From CAYOKT01 sp964404605 (GTDB lineage: Bacteria > Electryoneota > Electryoneia > Electryoneales > Electryoneaceae): a stretch of 38,709 bases of DNA. The translations under genes were made by a program, and so were the position numbers. Positions 15,087-23,761 of this stretch are shown here, in pieces. Below the pieces are notes generated by a model. That model worked only from the letters and a program-made list of their open reading frames with translations, made no database searches and was not told where the DNA came from. Each line of letters starts with the position of its first letter. Position 1 is the first letter of the stretch. The DNA lies in contig CAYOKT010000020.1 of assembly GCA_964404605.1 (NCBI GenBank), forward strand, positions 1 through 38,709, given 5' to 3'.

Positions 15087-15390
15087 GCCTCCCAGCGGCG
15101 AACACGGAACCAGCAGGAAAGATAGGGCGGAAAAAAACGCCGTGCTCCACCGTTCACCGCGCGAATCGCACGCTCACCGGTCGAGGCGGGGAGACGCGAT
15201 GACGGTCCGACAGGCCGTTCCCAGCCCGCCCGGACGAGGCTCACCTGTCAAGCGGCCCCGGCGGGATGTCGATAGGTATTGATGGACCGGACTCCCGCGG
15301 GCTGCTCCACCCCCGCGCCGGGACCGGGCGGGTTCGCCCCCGCAGGATACATTATCTTATCCGAAAAGCGTTCAACCCGGGAGACGACTC
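15087..15390. other. Divergent intergenic region, esterase / photolyase
   Basis: No supported gene, RNA or clear terminator in this 300-nt divergent stretch. It must contain the promoters of both flanking genes; only a TATCTT hexamer near the photolyase end looks promoter-like. Confidence 0.4.
15353..15358 (+). promoter_or_regulatory. Promoter -10-like element upstream of the photolyase gene
   Basis: TATCTT within CATTATCTTATCC, 32 nt before the TTG start. It matches the hexamer before the YbbR gene. No convincing -35 element. Confidence 0.25.
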
Positions 15391-16845
15391 TTGCGTGTGA
15401 TCCACTGGTTCCGCCGCGATCTCCGCGTCCATGACAACCCCGCCCTGCAACGCGCCTGCCGCATCGGCGACGAGGTCATCGGCCTCGTGGTCCTGCACCC
15501 GAGCACCATCGATCGGACCAAGCGGCTCCCCAGGCGCCTGCGCTTCCTCCTCCTGCAGATCGAGGCGCTCAAGGACTCGTTGACCCGGATCGGCGGACGG
15601 CTGGTCCTGCGCTACGGGCTTCCCGAACATGCAGTCCCCAATGTCGTGCAGGAGTGGGGAGCGAAATGGGTCACCTGGAACGAGGACATCGAACACACGG
15701 ACAGTGATCGCGACGAGCGAATCCGCCAGTCCCTCTCCGCGATGGGATGCTATTCCGGGGTTGAGCAGGATCAGTACCTGGTTCCGCTGTCCGTTCTGAA
15801 GGCTTCGCGCAAGGAGCCCATTCAAACCTTCGAGGTATTCTACAAGGTCTGGAGAACGCACCTTTCGGAAGCGAGCAGCAGCTCCGGCGAGCCCGCGTCC
15901 GAGCCGTTGAAAGCCGGACGGACCATCTCGCCGAAAAGCGACCCGTTCCCGATCTCGACGCAATTCCACGTTGCGAGCGACAAGGCTCTCCCCCCTCCGG
16001 GGGAACAGCCGGCCATCAGAAGGCTGGAGAGGTGGATCGAGATCCTCGCCACGCCGCCGTCGCCGCAGCCCGCCGAAAAGAGAGTCAGCCCATCGGCGGC
16101 TGTGAGCAGCGGGATCTCCCCCTACCTTCGATTCGGCGTGCTGTCGATCCGGCAGTGCATGGATGCGGCCCGTCCCCTGCTCAATCAACGTGCGCGCGAG
16201 ATGACCCGCACCGCCGCGGAGCTCTGGGTCGCCCGCCTCGCCCGGCGCGAATACTACAATTACCTCTTCTTCCACTTTCCCCGCGTGATGCAGGAGCCGT
16301 TCAACATCGAGTTGTCCACCATCCGCTGGGAGACGAACCAGGCTCACCTGACCGCCTGGAAGGAAGGGAAAACGGGCTATCCCATCGTCGACGCAGCCAT
16401 GCGGCAGATGGCCATCGAGGGGTATGCGCCCCAGTGGGCGCGTGAGATCGCCGCCCACTTTTACATCAAGGACCTGATGCTGGACTGGCGGCAGGGGATG
16501 AACATCTTCTACTCCCTGATGCTCGATGCGGACATGGCGAACAACGTCGGCAACTGGCAACGGGTCGCTTCGTTCACACCGGACGCCGACCCCTTCTGGA
16601 GAGTGCCGAATCCCGCCCGTTTTTCGCGTGAAATGGACCCCTCGGGAGAGTATATCCGGCGCTATGTCCCCGAGCTGGTCCGGCTGCCCAAGGAATATGT
16701 CCACGAGCCCTGGACCCTGCCCCACCGGGGGCAGACCGCGCTGCGGTTCTTCGTCGGGCAGGATTACCCCGTCCCGATCGTGTCGCACGACCAGCGCCGG
16801 GAGGAGATCATCCGCAGGTACCGCACCGCCTCCCACAGTGAATGA
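15391..16845 (+). CDS. Divergent cryptochrome/photolyase family protein
   Basis: 484 residues. The N-terminal photolyase alpha/beta domain is clear (VIHWFRRDLRVHDNPAL), and the FAD domain is recognisable: SPYLRFGVLSIRQC, TGYPIVDAAMRQM, KDLMLDWRQG, ANNVGNWQ, and GEYIRRYVPEL. Normal class I photolyases repair pyrimidine dimers with light. Here several near-invariant FAD-domain stretches differ: the usual MHNRxRM is APQWARE (346-352), the usual NNGGWQW is NNVGNWQR (384-391), and GTDA-PYFR is TPDADPFWR. Repair activity is therefore uncertain. The start is TTG with GGGAG upstream. It is followed after 3 nt by the GH13 gene, so both are one operon. Confidence 0.88.
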   Translation: MRVIHWFRRDLRVHDNPALQRACRIGDEVIGLVVLHPSTIDRTKRLPRRLRFLLLQIEALKDSLTRIGGRLVLRYGLPEHAVPNVVQEWGAKWVTWNEDIEHTDSDRDERIRQSLSAMGCYSGVEQDQYLVPLSVLKASRKEPIQTFEVFYKVWRTHLSEASSSSGEPASEPLKAGRTISPKSDPFPISTQFHVASDKALPPPGEQPAIRRLERWIEILATPPSPQPAEKRVSPSAAVSSGISPYLRFGVLSIRQCMDAARPLLNQRAREMTRTAAELWVARLARREYYNYLFFHFPRVMQEPFNIELSTIRWETNQAHLTAWKEGKTGYPIVDAAMRQMAIEGYAPQWAREIAAHFYIKDLMLDWRQGMNIFYSLMLDADMANNVGNWQRVASFTPDADPFWRVPNPARFSREMDPSGEYIRRYVPELVRLPKEYVHEPWTLPHRGQTALRFFVGQDYPVPIVSHDQRREEIIRRYRTASHSE

Positions 16846-16848
16846 AGC

Positions 16849-19116
16849 ATGAAACCCTGTCCCGGCTCTCCTCCGCCGATGCCCTTCACCCTGCCGGACC
16901 TCCTGCGCGCCGGCCTCGAGGATGAATCGCGTGCGGTTCTCCTCTTCGCCGAACCGCCCGCCACCCTGCCGCCGCTCTCCGCGTTCCGGGTACATCCCCG
17001 GGTCCCTCTCGACCGCCTGGTCCGGGAGGGCCGGCGGCGCATCGCTCTTCTCGGCGGACCCTTCGACCCGGGAACATTGTACCGGGTGACACTGCCGGAC
17101 GGCAGGACCTTCCCCCTGCTCCCCGAAGGGCTCCTCGACCGGTACCGCAGCGAGAGGGAACTCGGCCTTGTTCCCGAACAGGAGGGCTGGACCCTGCGCC
17201 TCTTCGCGCCGCGGGCGAGATCAGTCGAAGCGTTCTTCTTCACGGAACCGGAGGTGGAGCCGTTCGCCTCCCTGACGTTGCGGCAGGATCCCCGCGAGGG
17301 GATCTGGGAAGGCTGGACAGACGCCCTGGTGCCGGGGCACCTCTACGGGTACCGCGTCGTGGGGCCGGAGGGATCGGACGCGAGCGAAGCTACCCTGTAC
17401 GCGGACCCGTATTCCCGGGCGGTGGCGAAGAAGAACCATTGGCGGCGTCCCTCGCTGAGTGTGGTTCTTCCGCGCGAGTGGTACGGCGCGCCCCCGGCGG
17501 AGCACCTCCGGGTCGACCGGCGGGACCTCGTCATCTACGAGGCGCATGTCAAGGATCTCACCCGCCTCGCCCGGTCCGTTCCGCCGGAGCTGCGAGGCAG
17601 GTACGCCGGGGCGGCGTTCGGCGGGGACGCGGCTCCCCTCGCGCACCTGCGAACCGCCGGGTTCAACGCCGTGGAGTGGATGCCGCTGGCCGATTACGAC
17701 TACTTCGAACCCCCGGTGAACCCGGGAGCGGGCAAGCAACAGGCCGGAAACCTCTACGCCCGGAACCACTGGGGGTACATGCCCTCCTGTTTCATGGCCC
17801 CGGAGGCCCGGTACGCCACGGGCGCCTCGGAGCGCGAGGGGGACTGGGTCGGTGCGGACGGCCGCCAGGTCACGGAGCTGCGGGAGATGGTGCGCGGGCT
17901 GCACCGCGCGGGCCTGGCCGTCTTCCTCGATGTCGTCTACAACCACGTCGCCCAGTACGGTGAGAACTTCCTCCGCGAGGTGGACCCGCTCTACTCCCTG
18001 CGACATGACCGCCACGGCAGACGGACCAGCGAAAGCGGCTGCGGGAACGACCTGCGCACGGAGCGGCCGATGATCCGCCGGATGATCGTCGACTCCCTCC
18101 TCCACTGGTCCCGATTTTACGGCTTCGACGGCTTCCGGTTCGATCTCGCGGGGCTGATCGACGACACCACCCTCGACTCGATCACGCGCTCCCTCCGCGC
18201 CGTGAACCCGGATGTGACCCTGATCGCCGAGCCCTGGGGCGGGCGCTACGACAAGCACCGCTACGAGATCCGGGGCTGGTCGAGCTGGAACGACAGGTTC
18301 CGGGATTCCCTCCGGGGGTGGGACCCCGCCGGCTCGCGAGGATTGATCTTCGGCGGCATACCGGTGAAGGAACGGCGTGGAACGCTCCTCCGGGCGCTGA
18401 CCGGGAGCCTCGCCGTGGACGGCGGCCCTTACCGGGACGAGCGGGGAACGGTGAATTACCTCGCCTCGCACGACGGCTGGACGCTGGGTGATTTCACGCG
18501 CCTCGCACTCGGCCGGCTCAAGCATGACAAGGCGGCGGGGAGTGATTCTTCGGGTGTGCTCACCGCGAAGGAACTCAACGCCCTGCGCTTCGGCTTCTTC
18601 CTCCTCCTCACCGCGCGAGGGCCGTTGATGATCGCCGCCGGCGACGAGTGGGGACGGTCGAAACGGATCGTCGATGAGGGCGTCGGCGACCCGCTGGCCG
18701 GCTCCTTCGACCCGGACAGCTACAACAAGGACAACGAAACCAACTGGCTGGACTGGGAGACAGCGAACCAATCGGAACGCCGTGAACTCACCGACTATGT
18801 CGCCGGGCTCATCCGACTCCGGCGGGAGCACCCCGCCCTGCGGCTCGCCCGGCGGGATACGGTGGACCTCCTCCCCGTCCGGGGTCCATCCGCCCTCGCC
18901 CTCCATCTCCAGGCGGGGGGGGACGAACTCCTCGTGCTGGTCAACGCCTCGCAGAGACGGGAAACCACGTTCACCCTCCCGGGCGGGCGATGGCGGGTTC
19001 TCGCCGACCACCGGCGCGCCGAACCGAACGGCAGCGCCTCGGGCGTGCGGGAAGGCGAGACGACCCTCCCACCCCTCTGCGGCCACCTGCTGGCCCCGGA
19101 ACCGACCCTCCCGTAA
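16849..19116 (+). CDS. Glycogen-debranching/pullulanase-type GH13 alpha-glucanase
   Basis: 755 residues. An N-terminal region of unclear fold (1-110) is followed by a CBM48-like domain (about 112-195, WTLRLFAPRARSVEAFFF) and the GH13 barrel. Catalytic signatures: DVVYNH (361-366), GFDGFRFD with nucleophile Asp432, LIAEPWGG with acid/base Glu461, and ASHDGW with His541-Asp542. YNKDNETNWLDWE is typical of GlgX/isoamylase/pullulanase I enzymes, which split alpha-1,6 links of glycogen-like polymers. No signal peptide is seen, which favours cytoplasmic glycogen turnover. The ATG lies 3 nt after the photolyase stop with a weak ribosome-binding site. The link between a photolyase and a glucanase may simply be operonic. 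Confidence 0.87.
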   Translation: MKPCPGSPPPMPFTLPDLLRAGLEDESRAVLLFAEPPATLPPLSAFRVHPRVPLDRLVREGRRRIALLGGPFDPGTLYRVTLPDGRTFPLLPEGLLDRYRSERELGLVPEQEGWTLRLFAPRARSVEAFFFTEPEVEPFASLTLRQDPREGIWEGWTDALVPGHLYGYRVVGPEGSDASEATLYADPYSRAVAKKNHWRRPSLSVVLPREWYGAPPAEHLRVDRRDLVIYEAHVKDLTRLARSVPPELRGRYAGAAFGGDAAPLAHLRTAGFNAVEWMPLADYDYFEPPVNPGAGKQQAGNLYARNHWGYMPSCFMAPEARYATGASEREGDWVGADGRQVTELREMVRGLHRAGLAVFLDVVYNHVAQYGENFLREVDPLYSLRHDRHGRRTSESGCGNDLRTERPMIRRMIVDSLLHWSRFYGFDGFRFDLAGLIDDTTLDSITRSLRAVNPDVTLIAEPWGGRYDKHRYEIRGWSSWNDRFRDSLRGWDPAGSRGLIFGGIPVKERRGTLLRALTGSLAVDGGPYRDERGTVNYLASHDGWTLGDFTRLALGRLKHDKAAGSDSSGVLTAKELNALRFGFFLLLTARGPLMIAAGDEWGRSKRIVDEGVGDPLAGSFDPDSYNKDNETNWLDWETANQSERRELTDYVAGLIRLRREHPALRLARRDTVDLLPVRGPSALALHLQAGGDELLVLVNASQRRETTFTLPGGRWRVLADHRRAEPNGSASGVREGETTLPPLCGHLLAPEPTLP

Positions 19117-19120
19117 TGGG

Positions 19121-19174
19121 GGGTGGCCCAGGACTTCAATTCGGGGTCTCATCTCTCGTAACTCACTTACGAGG
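19121..19174 (+). repeat. Dispersed two-hairpin intergenic repeat, copy B
   Basis: GGGTGGCCCAGGACTTCAAT, then TCGGGGTCTCAT, then a second hairpin CTCGTAA-ctcac-TTACGAG (19155-19173). The first part matches copies A and C; the second hairpin has a different sequence but the same position and pairing. It starts 4 nt after the GH13 stop and may end that transcript. Confidence 0.6.
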
Positions 19175-19278
19175 TAATACACCTTCCAAAATTACAAGCT
19201 GTTGGGACCCGGGAGGCGGAATCCCGGACAATCGGCGAGCAATTCATTTGTGATCTGGCGCACTCCCCGCCGCTCCCC

Positions 19279-19284
19279 TATATT
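19279..19284 (+). promoter_or_regulatory. Promoter -10-like element upstream of the FadL-type gene
   Basis: TATATT within CCCTATATTCTGCC, 72 nt before the GTG start. It shares CTATATTC with the two sites in the 28.1-28.3 kb region. Confidence 0.35.
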
Positions 19285-19356
19285 CTGCCTTATCGTGTTT
19301 TCGAAATCGCCGGCCCGTCCGAGCAGCCAGGCCGGTTCAACAGGGAGGAAACGTCC

Positions 19357-20781
19357 GTGAAACAGTGGCAGCGATTTTTTGCCGTGGTTCTGGCGGCAGC
19401 GCTTATCCTGCCCGCGGGCATCGCCTCCGCCGGGGGATACAACCTCGCGGGGGTCGGAGCCAAGGCGCTCTCGATGTCGGGTTCATTCCGCGCCATCGCC
19501 GACGACTGGAGCGCCACCTACTGGAACCCTGCCGGTCTTGCGGGTCAGGCGACGAGCATCACCCTCGAAGCCAAGGCACTCTACCCCCTCGTCTGGATTA
19601 CCCCGAATGTCACTTCTCCCTACGTGGGGTACGAAGGGTATGTCAACGGCGTGGAACAGAGCAGCCGGGAGAAGGCCTTCCCCTCCGGGGCTTTCGGCCT
19701 GACGTACCAGCTCAACGAGAAGATGACCGCGGCGTTCTCCGTCTTCGCGCCCTCGGCTCTCGGGGCGGACTTCACCGGCCTGTACACGGGCCCGCCCTAC
19801 GGGTACAACAACACGGTGCCCTTCCCCGATGACGCCTGGTTCAGCGACATGAAGGTGATCGACATGCACCCGGCGGTGGGGTACCAGGCCACCGATCAAC
19901 TCAGCCTCGGTCTCGGGATCTCCATCCAGTATGCGACGGTCACCCTCCGCAGCCCCTCGCAGATCCCGACGGGCGCTCCGTTCCCCGTCGAGCATTTCTA
20001 CGCGACGGGTGAACTCGAGGGCACCGGGGTCGGGTTCGGGTTCAACGTCGGCGCGAAGTACGACGCCACCGAACAGCTCCACATCGGGCTCTGCTATCGC
20101 GGGCCGCTGACGATTCCCTTGAGCGGCACGATGACCCAGGCGTTGTACCTGCCGTACAGCCCGGGCGTCTCGGCCGCCCTTGCGGCGGATGCGGACCCGG
20201 CGCGCGCGGCTCTCGCTCCGCTTTTCCTCGGCGGGAAGCGAACCTCGACACCGGACGGCGATGCGGACCTGCCGATCCCGATGGAGTTCGGCGCCGGCAT
20301 CGCCTACGATGTCAACGAGCAGTTGACCATCGCCGCGGATTTCAACTGGGTCAACTGGGCGACGGCGGACAAGATCGAGATCAAGGTGAGCGGCAACGAT
20401 CCCACCGGCCAGCCGGCCGAGGACCAGACGATCGTCCTCGATTACGAGGATACCATCCGCCTCAACGTCGGCCTGAGCTACGTCGTGATCCCCGACCAGT
20501 TCGAGCTGTACGCCGGGTATTACCTCGATCCCACCCCGATCCCGGACGGCACCGTGCGGCCGACGATCACCGATGTCGCGGACAAGCACAATCTCAGCAT
20601 CGGCGCGGGGTACTGGATCAACGAGAACCTGCTGCTGCAGCCTTACTGGGAGCACGTCTGGAGCGGCGAGCGCACGGTGGGGATGATCGACATCGATTCC
20701 AACGGGACGATTGACAACCTGGCCGGCGACTGGAAGATGCAGGTGGATACCTTCGGCTTCCAGCTCGGTTACCGCTTCTAA
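19357..20781 (+). CDS. OmpP1/FadL/TodX-family outer-membrane transport protein
   Basis: 474 residues. Signal peptide 1-25 (cleavage IASA|GGYN) and the family's N-terminal hatch-like signature: GVGAKALSMSGSFRAIADD followed by WSATYWNPAGLA. The remainder alternates polar and aromatic residues in beta-strand style and ends in FQLGYRF, a terminal-Phe barrel signature. The family passes long-chain fatty acids or other hydrophobics across the outer membrane; ligand unknown. The start is GTG, with AGGGAGGAA upstream. An esterase lipoprotein follows after 14 nt, suggesting a shared role in lipid or ester uptake. Confidence 0.9.
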   Translation: MKQWQRFFAVVLAAALILPAGIASAGGYNLAGVGAKALSMSGSFRAIADDWSATYWNPAGLAGQATSITLEAKALYPLVWITPNVTSPYVGYEGYVNGVEQSSREKAFPSGAFGLTYQLNEKMTAAFSVFAPSALGADFTGLYTGPPYGYNNTVPFPDDAWFSDMKVIDMHPAVGYQATDQLSLGLGISIQYATVTLRSPSQIPTGAPFPVEHFYATGELEGTGVGFGFNVGAKYDATEQLHIGLCYRGPLTIPLSGTMTQALYLPYSPGVSAALAADADPARAALAPLFLGGKRTSTPDGDADLPIPMEFGAGIAYDVNEQLTIAADFNWVNWATADKIEIKVSGNDPTGQPAEDQTIVLDYEDTIRLNVGLSYVVIPDQFELYAGYYLDPTPIPDGTVRPTITDVADKHNLSIGAGYWINENLLLQPYWEHVWSGERTVGMIDIDSNGTIDNLAGDWKMQVDTFGFQLGYRF

Positions 20782-20795
20782 GGGAGGAAAGGACG

Positions 20796-22058
20796 ATGCG
20801 AAAGCCAATTGCGATTCTGGCAGTGGCCCTTCTGGCCACGGCGCTCATCGTCGGCTGCGCCTCCGAGAAATCGGTGCCGACGATGCCCACCCCGGCCCAG
20901 GGAACTGTCACCTACGTGCCGGACAGTTTCCTCGCGCAGATCGGGGTTGACCCGACGAAATCCAACGAGTACGGACTCTATCTACCGCCTGGCTTTGACT
21001 CGAACACGAGCTATCCCGTTCTCGTGCTGCTGAACGGTTTCGGGGGCACCGAGGACTACTGGACGGTGATCTTCAACGCCGCCGACGCAGCGGACTGGCT
21101 GATCAGCCGCGGCGACATCGACCCGATGGTCATCGTGATGCCCTCCGGGTACAACAGCCTCGGGGGCTCTTTTTACACCAACAGCGCGCACGCCGCGGTA
21201 CAAACCAGCGAACAGCACATCCTCGACGTGCTCAGCGAAGTCGAGACGACCTACCCGAACGTCGGCGGTTCCGCCGCGATGCGCGGAATCGGCGGGCACT
21301 CGATGGGCGGGTTCGGCGCGATCTCCATCGCGCTGAACAACGCCGGGACGTTCAGCAGCATCTCGGTGGACGCCTCGCCGCTCGCCTTCCAGGGCGAAGT
21401 GATTCCGCCGGCGCTCCCCGCCTGGCCGCCGCAGGATAACGATACCTATGACGGCAACATCGAGCTGCTGCCCAAGGTCCTCGAGGAAACCGGGTACGAC
21501 ACGGTCCTCGCGAACACCGGCGGTGTCGGTGATGCGACGGCATTCCGCAACATGATGTATCCTTCGCCGGACCGGATCATCACCAGCTTCATGTTCGCCG
21601 CCTCCGCGGCCTGGAGTCCGACCGAGTTCAATCCCTTCCCGGTGGTCGAGGCGGGGACCATCGACTCGATGATCGTCGGTGTGGACGACCAGGGAGTTCC
21701 CATTCGCCAGGCGATCTATATCGACCTGCCGATCGGACCGGACGGCCAACTCGTGACGAACACCTGGATGCGCTGGCTCGCCTTCGACCCGCTGAGCCGT
21801 CTCTCGACCCAGGGCGCCTCGCTGGCGAACGTGGCCCTGTTCCTCGATGCCGGTGACGCGGACGACCTCGGGTTCCACGGCGCGCAGCAGGTCTTCGCCG
21901 GCGCCCTGCAAGCGGCGGCGATCCCCGGGCTCGAACTGGTCGCGGACACTTACTCAGGCGTCGAGGACGCGGACGGGAACCTCATCCCGGCCGACCACAC
22001 CACCCACACCTGGGAGCAGCTTAAGCGGATGCTGAAGTTCCACAACGACCACTTCTGA
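20796..22058 (+). CDS. Esterase-type lipoprotein (alpha/beta hydrolase)
   Basis: 420 residues. The N-terminus has a lipobox LIVGC with Cys21, so it is a lipoprotein. The fold matches the esterase D/putative esterase family: LYLPPGFDSNTSYPVLVLLNG, oxyanion GFGG, nucleophile Ser169 in GHSMGG (167-172), acid DAGDADD, and His in the late TTHTWEQL. A segment of about 100 residues between nucleophile and acid is likely a lid or cap. AGGGAGGAAAGG lies just before the ATG, and the gene is 14 nt after the FadL-type porin. It probably hydrolyses acyl or feruloyl-type esters at the cell surface or in the periplasm; substrate unknown. Confidence 0.87.
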   Translation: MRKPIAILAVALLATALIVGCASEKSVPTMPTPAQGTVTYVPDSFLAQIGVDPTKSNEYGLYLPPGFDSNTSYPVLVLLNGFGGTEDYWTVIFNAADAADWLISRGDIDPMVIVMPSGYNSLGGSFYTNSAHAAVQTSEQHILDVLSEVETTYPNVGGSAAMRGIGGHSMGGFGAISIALNNAGTFSSISVDASPLAFQGEVIPPALPAWPPQDNDTYDGNIELLPKVLEETGYDTVLANTGGVGDATAFRNMMYPSPDRIITSFMFAASAAWSPTEFNPFPVVEAGTIDSMIVGVDDQGVPIRQAIYIDLPIGPDGQLVTNTWMRWLAFDPLSRLSTQGASLANVALFLDAGDADDLGFHGAQQVFAGALQAAAIPGLELVADTYSGVEDADGNLIPADHTTHTWEQLKRMLKFHNDHF

Positions 22059-22110
22059 GTTTCATCCCGCCGGGTGGGACCCATCCGCCCGGTATCCAAG
22101 AGACCCACTG

Positions 22111-22143
22111 ACAGCCCCCGGCGAGTTCGCCGGGGGCTGTTTC
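22111..22143 (+). terminator. Rho-independent terminator of the FadL/esterase operon
   Basis: ACAGCCCCCGGCGA (22111-22124) and TCGCCGGGGGCTGT (22127-22140) form a 14-bp perfect stem with a GT tip, followed by TTCC. It lies 53 nt after the esterase stop. Confidence 0.78.
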
Positions 22144-22146
22144 CTA

Positions 22147-22328
22147 CTACGGACATATTGCAAAGACATACTCAAGAATTGCTCAATCACGTTATGTTGT
22201 TATCCTGAACGAAGTGAAGGATCTCGAAACCTGTTTCACATCCACCGGAATTGCGTTTCGAGATTCTTCCCTCGTCCCGAAGATTCGGGACGGGTCAGAA
22301 TGACATTGATGTACTTTGTAGTGTTATA
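22147..22328. repeat. 182-bp direct repeat, copy 1
   Basis: It is nearly identical to 22423-22604 (one difference seen, at the ninth base or so). Inside are inverted arms: ATCCTGAACGAAG...GATCTCGAAAC against GTTTCGAGATTCTTC...TCAGAATGAC, with a nested hairpin CGTCCCGAAGATTCGGGACG. AT content is far above the surroundings. The CTGAACGAAGTGAAGGATCT wording is a widespread type of bacterial dispersed repeat. Confidence 0.85.
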
Positions 22329-22422
22329 CCAGTGCTAAGAAATAACTTCCTGATCGAGAACGCGCTGCTTGAGCTGCATGCGGTACGATACCTTGGTTCC
22401 CCGGGATGCAGTCGCTCCCGGG

Positions 22423-22604
22423 CTACGGATATATTGCAAAGACATACTCAAGAATTGCTCAATCACGTTATGTTGTTATCCTGAACGAAGTGAAGGATCT
22501 CGAAACCTGTTTCACATCCACCGGAATTGCGTTTCGAGATTCTTCCCTCGTCCCGAAGATTCGGGACGGGTCAGAATGACATTGATGTACTTTGTAGTGT
22601 TATA
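22423..22604. repeat. 182-bp direct repeat, copy 2
   Basis: Second copy of the element at 22147-22328, 94 bp further on and in the same orientation. It has the same internal inverted arms and nested hairpin. No open reading frame with support lies inside either copy. Confidence 0.85.
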
Positions 22605-22855
22605 TATATGTAACCTTACGTGTTGTGTGCGAGAAACCCCTTTTTCAAAACTGACAGGGTCACCTGACGGAGGTCCTGACAGTTGCACCCTGGGTTTTCG
22701 GAACAGGACTCAAAGATTCTCACTCTCCTCGGTGAGAGCACTTGGCAAAGACTGAACATATGTTTAGATTTCCGGCTGTGGCGGCAGGCCGCTCGCGCCG
22801 GGTTCGCACGCCGCCCCTCATGCAACCGCCGAGTGGAAATCCACCGGGGAAAACG
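22605..22855. other. AT-rich stretch without a supported gene
   Basis: Between the second direct repeat and the peptidoglycan-binding gene I see no gene, terminator or RNA. Composition is unusually AT-rich at its left end. The frame of the next gene is open upstream to 22742 via a TTG, but the N-terminal part is not family-like. Confidence 0.4.
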
Positions 22856-23731
22856 ATGGCCGCGAAGTGGATCGAGCAGTTGCAAAGCGATCTTGCCCGC
22901 CTCGAGTACGACCCGGGGCCGGTTGACGGCCTCCCCGGGCCGCGCACCCGCAGCGCCGTCGTGGAGTTCCAGCGCGATCACGGGCTGCTCGCCGACGGGA
23001 TCGCCGGGCCGCGAACCCTTCATGCCCTTCGCATCGCGCTGGAGGAGATGCGGGAGACACGTGAGGAACCCTCCGCCCCGCCCGCCGAACCGCTCCGGGA
23101 AGAGGCCCGCGGCGCTTCGCTGACCCTCGAGCACCTGCGTCGGGCCATCCTCGCCGCCGGGCACTCCTGGCCCGCATCCCCGGGGCCGGTGCACATCATC
23201 GGCGTGCGCGGGTGGAGACGGGGAGCTGCGGTGGAGAACCGTCTGGACGAGTACAACGACACGATCTACCTCGCCGCCGCGGCGGCGGCACCGGGACCGG
23301 CTGGCGAGGACCCGGACGGCCCCGCAGTCGAGGAGTTCCCGGCCTCCGTGGACCCCGGCCGGTTGCGCGAGCCGAACCCGAAGGGCACCGCACACCTTCT
23401 TCCCGGGCGTTACGAGTACCGCCTCGGGCTGCACCGCGGCCGTGAACCGGCCCTCGTCCAGGCGGGGCCGGTGACCGTTCTGCGCTACTTCGACGAGGGC
23501 GATCGCGACTGGGTGCCGCAACGGGAGAGCGGCTGGTTCGGGATCAACATCCACCGCGGCGGCCGGGGGACGCACGTCGGCGCCTGGTCGGCCGGGTGCC
23601 AGGTGATCCGCGGCGAGGTCTGGGCCCGGTTTCTCGAACGCGTCCGGGCGGCTTCCGACGCCGGACAGGAGATCTTCCCCTATACCCTGCTCGAGGGCAG
23701 GAATCTTGAGGTGAGCCTCAAAGCGGGATAG
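22856..23731 (+). CDS. Peptidoglycan-binding protein with L,D-transpeptidase-like C-terminus
   Basis: 291 residues from ATG 22856, which has GGGGA five nucleotides upstream. An in-frame TTG at 22742 would add 38 atypical residues. Residues 4-58 form a PG_binding_1 repeat (LEYDPGPVDGLPGPRTRSAV then FQRDHGLLADGIAGPRT). A linker is followed by a domain with HIIGVRGWRR and NIHRGGRGTHVGAWSAGCQV, where His233, Ser245 and Cys248 resemble the His...S-x-G-C pattern of YkuD catalytic sites or of phage-like endolysins. No signal peptide. It may act on the cell wall; enzymatic role unproven. Its stop lies 30 bp from the convergent exoribonuclease stop. Confidence 0.72.
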   Translation: MAAKWIEQLQSDLARLEYDPGPVDGLPGPRTRSAVVEFQRDHGLLADGIAGPRTLHALRIALEEMRETREEPSAPPAEPLREEARGASLTLEHLRRAILAAGHSWPASPGPVHIIGVRGWRRGAAVENRLDEYNDTIYLAAAAAAPGPAGEDPDGPAVEEFPASVDPGRLREPNPKGTAHLLPGRYEYRLGLHRGREPALVQAGPVTVLRYFDEGDRDWVPQRESGWFGINIHRGGRGTHVGAWSAGCQVIRGEVWARFLERVRAASDAGQEIFPYTLLEGRNLEVSLKAG

Positions 23732-23761
23732 GGGCACTCCGGCGTGTGGTCTTCCGGACGG

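Noticed and set aside
17221..19182. Long minus-strand frame opposite the GH13 gene
   Set aside because: Arg/Val/Glu-rich shadow without family features; the plus frame has complete GH13 catalytic motifs.
22147..22604. CRISPR array
   Set aside because: Only two units of 182 bp, no short regular repeats or spacers, and no cas genes nearby.
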